Part shown: piece after piece, positions 1-9,800 of the stretch
Position numbering within the stretch: position 1 is the stretch's first letter
Layout of the letters: every line of letters begins with the position of its first letter
DNA from: Floccularia luteovirens
Taxonomy: Eukaryota > Basidiomycota > Agaricomycetes > Agaricales > Squamanitaceae
Direction of reading: 5' to 3'
NCBI GenBank assembly: GCA_009739215.1
Contig: VSJF01000007.1
Coordinates: 372,001 to 436,000, forward strand
DNA: 64,000 bases
The notes under the pieces: model-generated
The model's input: only the letters and a program-made list of their open reading frames with translations
The model's database searches: none
Told to the model about the DNA's origin: nothing
Program-made: the position numbers and the translations under genes

Positions 1-1574
1 ACAATGCCCACACGACATGTGCCCAAAGAAAACGCAGGTAACGTTGTCTCTGAACCGTGGTGAGTGATGAAAGAAGAAAACCTTCAAATCCCCCTATAGC
101 CATATCAATGACGGTATGTGCTAGGTACGGGACAGGGAGCTCACCGAAAGATACATTAAGAATGCATTTACTAGAGAGAGGAAAGATTTGGTTTGCAGCC
201 CTAACCAAACAAGTACCGGCTAAATGCTTGTGGAATGGTAAGGGGCAGTATGCATCAGGTCATAGTTTGTGGGAAGCTATCAGGCTATGCTAAAGGTTCT
301 TTAAAGAATGAGTACTGAGTACTGAGTATTTGGTTGTAGTAAATGGACATAATGACGATGTCAACTATGGAATGGCATTTGATTTCAACAAGACCAAACA
401 CTCAAATGTCATCATGAAAATTGAAAAAGTGTTCTGTGCTACTACTTCAATTAATAGTTTTTCCCCCAGCTCGCAGAACAATGAGTCTTTCCATCATACT
501 CTCAAGTGACATCAAGCGAGTTTCTACCAAGTTTTCGAGGGTAGAAAGATGGCCTTCAAATTTCTTTTGCATGTCATTTATTCGATTTTCAACTTCTTGT
601 AAGGCGGAGAAGTGCTTCCCGAACGCTCCATTTCCTCGTCATGAGCCTGAACGACATCCGTGTCGTCATGGTGTGGAGAATTTGAAGGTCCGTCCTTGAG
701 AGCAGGTCGTTTTGCAGCGTCGCATTCCATACAGATATCTTCCCATTCTTCTTCCTCTCCTATTCCTCTCCTTCCTCACCGCCACCTTCATACCTAGCAT
801 CAATTTAAGTTCCACTCATAACTCCCATTGTTGCATCATACTGACCAACGTATTTTATTTCATAAGCATCAGCAGGGTAATAAAACGTCATTTGAATGTC
901 AAAAATCGAAGGTTCCGTAGATGACTTGATTGTTCCAGTGATGTTAGTGTATCCAACATATTCTTCTCCTCTTCCACTACGGGCATCAAATCTTTTCATA
1001 ATTGCGATTTCTGTAAATATGTTAATCAATAGCATTGTCAATAATCTTGTTATTGATTCCCGGATGCGATGGTAACGGCAGCGGTTGAGATGATTGATTT
1101 ATTTGCTTCAAAGAACAAATTGACAAAGTTGAGGTCAGGATTCCTGGGCGGCGCCGAGACACTCAACAGTTGCGAGTGTTATACCAGTTATCATCGTTAT
1201 ATGCTACAGCGGGTTTCTCAAGCATATAGAAGGTCCGTCCTTATGACACCATTACGAGAAACCTGCACGATTTTACAAAGTTGACGCCGACAAATCGGTC
1301 GAACCATCCTATCGATTAACTTAGATCAACGCATAGAAACCATCGCAAGTAGTACTGCACCATTAAGTAAGTACGGGAATATTATTTCTTTATGGTTGAC
1401 ATCGGCAAATCGGCTTCCACGATCCTATCGATGAGAGTAAGTAAGCCTGCCGAGATTATCTCTCAATTATGGCATAATCAGCCATGAGCTGAGCTCAAGG
1501 TAATACAGAAAACACAGATTACAATGATTCTACAACTATGACAAAAGTCGTATCACAAGATAAAAACAACAATT
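1..1574. other. No confident gene; minus-strand ORF remnants
   Basis: No family could be recognised in this stretch. On the minus strand, 447 to about 640 reads as a heptad-rich coiled-coil tail (residues such as MQKKFEGHLSTLENLVETRL) ending in a stop, but the frame is blocked just upstream unless an intron is present. A second minus-strand ORF, 805-1041, has the alternating aromatic/glycine texture of basidiomycete proteins with a short β-strand domain (VGQYDATMGVMSGT) and then stops. The two may be exons or relics of one gene read right to left. The rest, including two imperfect copies of a ~37-bp segment near 1281 and 1394, shows nothing coding. Confidence 0.3.
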
Positions 1575-2585
1575 CTACATGAAATCATCTACATGAGATC
1601 CAAAATCATCCAATGCTTCATCGTACAGCTCTGTATCAAGCCTGAAATTGATAGATCATATGAGTAAAGAAAATATCCAATTGAGTAGTTGGTTGGACAC
1701 CCACTTGGATGAGACTTTGCTTCCACCAAGCCCAGGCTTAGTAGCCGCTTTGGATTTTTTCTTCCCACTCAATTTGTCACGCTGTTCTTTTTGTTTCTCA
1801 TTTGCTAGTGTTGTCAGCCCGCTCGCTGCTTTGCGCACTTCGACATCTTTGAGTGGTATCGCTAGTTCGCGAACATGATGCTCAACGAAAGCAGCGTACA
1901 GCGGCTTGGTTTGATGTCGTTTAATAACATATTCGATGATTCGGGTTGACAACTCTTGGAAATCTTCTTTCGTACGTGGTTGGAACGATATTAGAGAATC
2001 AAGTTCTTTCGAGGAGGTTCCTGTTCAATAATTTTGTTGCCTGAGCCAAAGATTGTAATGTGTAATGACGGAGTACGGCACCTCCAAGGGCGGCGGCTCC
2101 AAAAAGCTCGGCTGCGTTATGTAAATCAGATTTCAACTCGCGTTCTTTGTCTCTTCGGGCTTTTTCTTGGGGATTGAGAACTGAGTCTGAGTCGTAATCG
2201 TCATCTCCATTTTCCTTTCGCTGGGCTTTCTCGACCTCTTTTTGTGCAAGCTTAGCTTTTAATGTGCCCTTCTTCTTTGGTGGTGCAACTGGCGCGGGTT
2301 TATCTTCTTCACTTTCTTCCTCCGAAGACTCCTCCCAATTGCTCTTAACAGGGGCGATGGTTACATGGAAGAAGAGCAAAGAAAGGAAGAACTTACTGCC
2401 GGACTATCCTCTTCCTCATCTTCACCCTTCCATTTTTTCTTTGTTGCCGCTGGAATAGTGGGTTTTGGAGGTGCTGTTTTTGCTTTAGCGTTCTGTGCGT
2501 GATCGCTCCCGGATTGCTCTACCATTGAAGGTCTTCTTCAGCTACAATTACACGGAGAGAAAGGCAACATACCCCAATCAGACAT
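1575..2585 (-). CDS. HCR1: Translation initiation factor eIF3 subunit J
   Basis: Loosely bound eIF3 subunit that acts at the ribosomal decoding centre in initiation and recycling. The start MSDW is the family hallmark. An acidic, lysine-rich middle follows (WKGEDEEEDSPA joined across an intron to SNWEESSEEESEED), then KKKGTLKAKLAQKE and the conserved C-terminal half with LISFQPRTKEDFQEL and IIEYVIKRHQTKPLYAAFVE. The frame is continuous through three phase-checked introns; the last exon ends in an acidic tail, DDFGSHVDDFM. The junction between the 13-nt first exon (2573-2585) and the second exon could not be fixed in phase; an alternative start is the Met at 2525. It lies head-to-head with COQ9, 184 bp between start codons. 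Identification is secure; the exact N-terminus is not. Confidence 0.9.
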
Positions 2586-2769
2586 TGTGGCTGCTATATA
2601 ATTACTTCGTTGTGTGTGAAAGAAGTGAGTTATAAGTAAGAAAGGGAAAGAGCTACGATAGTAATCAATTCATTCCTTCATCGCTCACAATCTATCATGC
2701 TCTTCGGCATTTCCCGTCCCAATCCTAAGCCAAACCGTTGACCCTTCCTCATCGTTAGTCGCGTCGACC

Positions 2770-3598
2770 ATGCCAACAGCGGCTGCATCTACACCTTCTC
2801 AGCTTCTCCGCCTAGCACTACCACTTGTGCGCACTCACGGATTCTCCCGTACAACGCTGGCTAATGCAGTTCTTACTCTTCCACAACCAAACGAGCACAC
2901 ATCTCCTCTTTCCGACTCCGCTGTTTCTTCTCTTTTTGGCACTGGCGACAACGCGCGGAGGACGCTCATACACGCTTGGCTCGATGGGGGCATACATGAA
3001 ATGCGAGCATTGAAATCAGGGACATCTCTACGCGATGCATTGCGTTCGCGCTTGTCATACAACGATCCAGTGCTAGAGCATCTTCCAGAAGTATACTTAT
3101 TGATTTGCGAACGAATTGAGAATGCAAGCTAACAACTTTCTTTTTGGTTCTCAGGCATTTGCACTTCTAGCATCTTCCAAAACTATTATTCCCCTTCTAG
3201 ACCCCCTACCTGTATTCAAACATGCCACGCGCATCGCAGACGAGGCATGTTATATTTCTGGTGACCAATCCCTACATGTGAGTATATTTCATTAGCCCAA
3301 CTCTCAACCTAACCTAGTCCATTTCCCTACAGTTAGAATGGTATGCCAAGCGAGCATCCGTCGCTGCAATCTATACTGCTGCAGGTTGACCACTTTATGC
3401 TTCTCCCCACTCATTGTACACTTACAAAGCGTGACAGAATTGCACCAGATCACCTCACCACACACAACCCACGATTTTCTAGACTCACTTCTCGAATCCT
3501 CTACATCTTTAAAATCTACTTTGGACGAGGTTTCGTTGTTCGCATCATACGTTATGCGTAGCTGGAAAGGCATAATCAAGAGTTCAGGTATTCTATAA
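2770..3598 (+). CDS. COQ9: Ubiquinone biosynthesis protein COQ9
   Basis: Lipid-binding accessory protein of the mitochondrial coenzyme Q synthome, needed for the COQ7 hydroxylation step. Four exons (2770-3090, 3155-3277, 3333-3384, 3438-3598) total 657 nt in a single frame, giving 218 residues. The N-terminal part holds the TetR-like helix-turn-helix region (LALPLVRTHGFSRTTLANAV). The C-terminal part carries LEWYAKRASVAAIYTAAELH, shared by the family, and ends in an amphipathic helix (FASYVMRSWKGIIKSSGIL). No long presequence is seen ahead of the domain, though MPTAAASTPSQLLRLALPLVR could serve as a short targeting helix. Shares the ~184-bp upstream region with divergent eIF3j. Confidence 0.9.
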
Positions 3599-4029
3599 TT
3601 TACTCTCGACATTGACTTTCCAAGCGGGTCCTCCATTGCTATAAAGTGATGTGAATGGTTGCCCCACTTTTAAAAAAACACTCTCTTCATTAGTGATATG
3701 CCTGAAGTAAAAGGGCATATCATTCAGCTGCGTTCTGGCCTGTACGATATCCCAAGTTGCACACCTGGTCCCATCTATCACGATTTTTATTATATGTCGG
3801 CCGAGAAAGTCACTACCCAGATTATGAAAATTCATCATTTTGTTTCCGAAGTCGTCATCTCCATAGAACAGTCGCGATAGATTGGAGTTGTCGGAACACT
3901 ATATATAAATTTGGCTGCCTTTTGAATGCCATCATTTATTATCAATAATAATAGAAGTATTTTATCGAGAAGATATCCGGTATGTCCAAGTTTTCAAAGA
4001 CTAAGTACCTATTTTTGACAAGGTCGAGA
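3599..4029. other. Intergenic; one unassigned short ORF
   Basis: Lies between COQ9 and the DUF6533 gene. A minus-strand ORF of 81 codons (3593-3838) contains DFLGRHIIKIVIDGTRCATW but has no start context, no partner exons and no family resemblance I can name. A plus-strand ORF at 3698-3880 overlaps it. Neither is strong enough to call. Confidence 0.4.
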
Positions 4030-5506
4030 TTAGCTTCGTTGAAACCCAACTTCGTCTATACCCTCGTCAAATAATTCATCCATGACTCCACCCAAGTTGC
4101 CAATAACAAGAGCCGAAATGCTCCTTTGATGCGAGCTGCTACTTAAATCTGGATCATTTCCAATGCGAATGTTGAGTACGAGACGAGAGACTAGGAGTGA
4201 TGTGATCGATGTGCAGTACTGTGATGACAGGTTGAAATGGAGCAACATTCCTACATTCACCTTCAAAGTAGTCAGACCGAGGAAAGAAATGATTGTAATG
4301 ACACCAGAGACTCACAAACAGCGTGTTTACCAAAACGTTCGTCAGGCTGGAAGTGCCTATAAATAGAAAGTACATAGTCCCGTCCCTTAGGAAAAGGTGC
4401 AATAACCTACACAGTAAATTCCTATTATACTAGTTGTGATCAGAGGTTTAGGAGTGAGACATACGGTGTTCCTCGGCTATCCTTATAAAATTGGTGAGTT
4501 TTTCGTAAAGTTAGTATGAAGACACTGGTGTCTATAATGAGGGCACTGATCCACAAGACAACTTCATACTACACTTCTTTATAAACGTCATATTCAAATT
4601 TGACAAAGCTGGGCTCACATGAGTTAATGGTAGATCCGTTTGACACAATGAAGCCTGACAGGTCCCTGACAAAAGTTAGTTAAATACTTTAAACTCGTGA
4701 ATTCAGAAGTGACTCGCCAAGATGTTTGTCAAGTGCCAAAACTGCAGCGGGTAAAAAATCAAAGCACACAGCGAGGGCTAATTGTGCCACTATCAGCGTG
4801 AGTAGGAAACCAAGGAGGGTGTGGTGGCACCCATATAGAGCGTAAACCCTGATAGTCATAATGACTGGTTATGAATCATCAAAAAAAGATCCGGACTGAG
4901 GTTTATTGAACATACGTTCGCAAACTACACAAATTTAGCTTTATATTGGCGCATAAAGTAGTTTCAGTTGATGGACATACCAATTACAAGAATAATTGAT
5001 GTAATCGCCATCAAATACCCAGCCGGGGCAGCCCTTTCAAACATGATAATCAGAATAACTCAATGAACCCGTAGGTAGGGTTGCTCACGGGATTTTGAGA
5101 TCAACGACTTGAAAGGATATAAAATAAAATAACACGATCGACGCTTGTAACTTCTTACCTATCAGAAGAGATATAATTTGGTAGACAAGACCCAAATAAC
5201 GGTTCACCAAGAAAAGGAGTATAGGCCCCGTTAATTTCTGGTTCCATATTCGCTCGACCTCAAATGATTCCGTCAGATGTAGTCATAATAAAAGGTTTGA
5301 ACGATACCTCTTCTGGAAACGTTAAGCCTAAAACGTTTCAACATAGGAATATGACAGATGTCTTGCGGAACTCACAAAAATCGTATACATGCAAAACAAA
5401 ACCACATAGTTCAAAGTATGCAAGAGGTGTGACTCTGGTGTAAAACTAATTTCAGTCATGTTGCACCATATCAAGGAATAATTACTCACCCAACGCTCCG
5501 AAACAT
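4030..5506 (-). CDS. DUF6533-type seven-helix membrane protein
   Basis: Member of the large basidiomycete family of uncharacterised membrane proteins with an N-terminal DUF6533 region. Read right to left: a 17-nt first exon (5490-5506, MFRSV), then an exon giving YFELCGFVLHVYDFC, a small exon LTFPEE and VERIWNQKLTGPILLFLVNR. This reproduces the family's YD-x-LTF-x-EVE-x-W core. Later exons give MTIRVYALYG with a long hydrophobic helix, WISALIIDTSVFILTLRKTH, LRDGTMYFLFIGTSSLTNVL, and the closing SITSLLVSRLVLNIR common to the family. Five or more introns are needed. The junctions between about 4980 and 5110 and between 4590 and 4740 are less certain. Function is unknown; expansion of the family in mushrooms suggests a receptor-like or sensing role, which is inference only. 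Confidence 0.8.
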
Positions 5507-6838
5507 TTTAGCTACTTTCTAGCTAGGACTTGAATTATCGATAATCATACGTACCTTGTTATATATGAGCAAATGGGCAGGTGATGAGAGGTGATGGGAA
5601 GGACCACAGCTTGCGGACGGGAGATAGTGGTTGAGATGATATCGCCTTGACAAGATTGATTACCCGGTTATTGCGAAGGAAGGCGGTTTAAGTGTGCAAT
5701 CTCTTCGAATGAATATTTCAAGCGAAAACCCACAGCTTCGGATCTTGGTTCGTGATAGATTCTGTTTGTCCTTTACAGCTAATTATCCAAAATACATTTC
5801 CAAAATTTGACTTTCTCCGGTGATGATCAGCAACTATTTCCCGGTCTGCGAACAGTCAGAGGAACTTGGGGACCGTGGCAACCCCCGCCTAGGTCAAGAG
5901 ACATTAAGTGGCACTTATGAAGTACCACAATAGCATAAACTTGGTTGTGACCGAGAACCCGTCAGATATGACAGATGGATAGTCTTTAACCACGTCATTC
6001 AGCTTCACCACATAATTACAATCACTTACTAATCGGTGTTTGCGTCTCGGAATGCAGGCATAGAAAACAGGATCATTTCGAAGAGAACCCAGAAAATAGT
6101 TTATCGCCAGAAACCGAGATTACATAGAGCGTCATCGAGGTCCTTTCCCCCATTTTTCCGGAACGGTTAGCATAAGAAGAGCTCATACCCAATATGTACT
6201 AGTAGCCTTAGGAGATCAATGAAAAAGTATCATCCTGAGGCTGGTGTCAAGATGATCGATCCCATGCAAAAAAAGCGCATCTGCGTCCAACAGATTCCGA
6301 GACCCACTGCAACACGATACTATGACTTGAATCATGATCGTCATGTTAGTGTGTCTAGAATACGTACATTAGTACCCACAGTCCATCTCATCTCGCATCA
6401 GTTAAACCGAGAGTGGTCCGACATGCAGAAAAAAAATAGAAAAACTTCGGGTATTCGCATGTTGGTTTGATTGAATCGTCAGTTGCCAATGTGCCGCAGC
6501 TATGTAGGTCTCAGTTCTAAATCCACAACACTATATATACTGAATAGTGTTAATTTCACATAGAACAGTTTCTTACTTACATAAACAAACCATCCTCAAC
6601 AACGAGAAAGCATTAAATAGACATTCTAACTAGATACAAGATCTAAATGAAACAAGACATCAATCAATCGTGAAAATCATAAAAGATCATATATCATAGT
6701 TCATTAGCGGGAGATGAGAGAAAGAGGGAAACAAGGTCAGAAGCAGAAGAGAGGTAAAGCGTATAAGTGATATCAAAAAATAGCCAACCTACTATTCAAA
6801 CACGAAAAAGGTGTAACAGCCCGGATGTACCAACCCAA
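5507..6838. other. Intergenic region, no gene seen
   Basis: About 1.3 kb between the start of the DUF6533 gene and the 3' end of the long Hsp70-like gene. Only a single 83-codon plus-strand ORF (6219-6470) occurs, with no family signal or splice partners. The right part is AT-rich (6500-6780), fitting 3' untranslated and polyadenylation sequence of the gene at 6839. Confidence 0.5.
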
Positions 6839-9800
6839 CTACTTCCCTTTCTTTCCCTTTTTCTTTTTTGCACCCCCACCTCCACCACCTCCACCACCGC
6901 CTGCCTCCTCCACTTTAGGAGCCTCCTCAGTAGCATTATCGTTAGCTTTACCCTTCTTCTTCTTCCCCGGTTTGATTTTAACAGCAAATCCAAAGTCCTC
7001 TTCCGCACCACCTTCACCTTCATTGTTATCACCCGTCGGACTCGTGGGATCCAATTCCGGGTCATCTGCTTTATCGCCAGCAGGTGTTTCTGGTTCAGCT
7101 ACTGGAGGATCTTGCGCGTCTTCTGCCGTAGTCGCTCCAGCTGCAGCGTCTGCGTCTGTATTTGCAGGAGGTTCTTGAGCCTGTGCGTCAGCTTCGCCGC
7201 CTTCTGGATTTTCAGCTGGCTCTGTACTCGTCAATTGCACATCGACCAAATCAGCGAGCGGTGTAGTCCCAGGTTGAGGAGAAGGTTTAGGAGAAGGTTT
7301 AGGCGAAGGCTTAACAGAATGTGCGCCGGTCGTGTCAAAGGAATCCAATGGAATGTCAGAGGCCAGACCCAATCCTGAACTAAGTGAGCCTCCAAGACCA
7401 AAGCCAAAACTACTAGTTCCACCCGAACCCCAACCGAACCCTGATTTTCCTTGTGTACCAAGAGGCGTAGTTGCTTTAGATCCCGATTTTGACTTGTTCC
7501 CGAAACTCCAGCTGTCGCCTAAACCTTCGCTAGCATCATTTCCAATCGTCCAAGGTTGAGCTCCCGACGAGAAAGAGTCGAAAGTCGAAGAAGGGAATAG
7601 CGAAGAGGCACCTGAAGCCAGACTTGATAAGATCCCCCCACCTTGCGCCTTTTTCTCTTCTTCCTCTTTCGCTGTTTTGTTCGCTTCCTCTTCCGCCTCC
7701 TTTGCTTTCTTTTCTGCCTCCTCTTTAGCAATGCGCTCCTCCTCTTCTTTAGCTTTCCTCTGCTCCTCTTCCTCCTTAGCTTTCTGGTCTGCTTCCTCTT
7801 TGGCCTTTCTTTCTTCCTCTTCTCTCGTTTTCCTTTCTTCCTCCTCTTTCAATTTCCTCGCTTCCTCCTCAGCCTTCCTCTGCTCCTCCTCTTCTTTCGC
7901 CTTCGCTTCCCGCGCTTGTCTTTCTTCCTCTTCTTTAGCTTCTCGCTCCTGTCGTTCCTTTTCCTCTTTCTCCTTCTTCAACCTCTGTTTTTCTTCCTTC
8001 TCCCTCTGTTTGTCCTCCTTCTCTCTTTGTTTGTCCTCCTTCTCCTTCTTAGCTTTCGCTTCTTTCTCTTCCTTCTCTCTTCTCGCCTTTTCCTCCTTCT
8101 CTTCTTTCTCTTTCCTAGCTTTTTCCTCCTTTTCCTCTTTGGCCTTCTTCTTTCGCTCCTTTTCCTCCGCCTTTAGGCGCTCGGCCTCTTCTTTCTCTTC
8201 CTTCTTCTTTCTCTCGGCCTCCTCCTTCTCCTTGGCTGCAGATTTCTCGGCAGCCTCTCTCTCAGCGGCTTCTCTCTCGGCAATTTCCCTCTCAGCGGCT
8301 TCAGCAGCAGCTCTAGCTTCTGCCTCAGCTGCTTCCTTCTCCCTTTGCGCTTGTGCCTCAGCTTCAGCTTCTGCCCTAGCCTTATCCTTAGCTCGCTGCT
8401 CTTCCTCCTCCTCGAGTTTCTTAGCTGCATCAAGAGCAGCAGGAGATTTAGCAGGGGTGGCCGCACCAGACGAAGCTCCAGTTTTCTTTTTCTTCTTCTT
8501 TCCGCCAGGCATTGATGGTTCTTGCTCCTTGACTTCTTCTACAGTAGGTGATGATGGTGCTGCTGGTTGTTCAGGCGCAGGGTCCATAGATCGAGAGAGT
8601 GACGGGCCAAGTGCATCGAAGGTTCCATTATTCACAGAAGGACTTCTTCCGACACCTGAAGTCTCGCCGAACTGATCTTGAGGAGGAGTAGCACCATTGA
8701 ATGATTCCCCTGCAGCATTCGCAGCTGGGTTCAGTGGACTAAGTGGTAGTTTACTCGGCGAAGAAGGTTTAGATCGTAAATGTCCCAAAGAAGGTGAAGT
8801 AGCAGTGAATGTAGGAGGTACGGTAGCGTAGAACTCGTCTGCCAAACCACCTTCCCCTCCTCCTGTTGCATGACTCTGACTGAATGGGGATTTATTGGCA
8901 CCATTTGCACCAAGTGAAGGCGAATGACGAGAAGCAAGACCACTAGCAGTAGATCCCCTTTGTTTACTCTTGTTCGATGTTGGTGATTCAGCAGCAGCTC
9001 CCCAAGGCGATCTGGGTGGTTCCTCAACAGAGTGTGGAACGTCCCCTCCAGAACCGAATCCTTCTAAAGCGGGTGAACGGGGTATATCGGCAAACCCTCT
9101 TGAAGTATCTCCGAATGGTGATTTCGGTGGCGAAGCATGTTCGAGTGCAGGTTGCGGAATGTCCCATGGCGAACGTGGAGCTTCAATGCCTGCTGACCTT
9201 GGTGCATCCCCACCACCTGGAGTTTTGGGAGCATCCCATAATGGTTCACTGACGCTCAAATCTGCACGGTTTCCGAGAGGTGGTAGACCGATATCTGGTG
9301 GAACACCATTTCCGACAACATCCGTTGCACCATGTCCAAGAGCCCAAGATGATCTATCTCCTCCAGCAGACGGCGAGTGTACAGACGGGGAAGGCTCAAG
9401 AGGTGCCACGGCTGGAGAAGTCGCATTACCCCACACAGCGGAAAGTGTATCCCCTAATCGTCCACCATTGCCGCTCCTACTTCGTTCGATCGGTGTCGCA
9501 ACCCCACTTCGTGCCCTATCTCCCGAACTACTCATACCACCAATACTCCTATTTCTTTCCAAAGGTGTAGCCACACTATTTCTGGAGCTTGGCGCCAAAT
9601 CTCTACGATCACGATCACGGTCACGTTCTGAAGGGGTAGCAACTCCACTTCTCAGACGGTCTCTACCTTTATCAAGGCTTCTCCTACGATCAGATTCACT
9701 TTCTGTGTGATAGGGACTAGCAGGCCCACGGCTAGAAGATCCAGTACGGGAAACTTCAGGCACACCTGCTGTATCGAGAGGTGGCATATCACGATTCGAC

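Noticed and set aside
7643..8675. Long plus-strand ORFs rich in Ser, Phe and Leu (up to 332 codons)
   Set aside because: They are antisense to the purine-rich coiled-coil exon; the composition is the complement of Lys/Glu codons and has no start or splice context.
8970..9710. Plus-strand 246-codon ORF rich in Pro/Gly/Ser
   Set aside because: Antisense shadow of the Ser/Pro/Arg part of the same tail exon.
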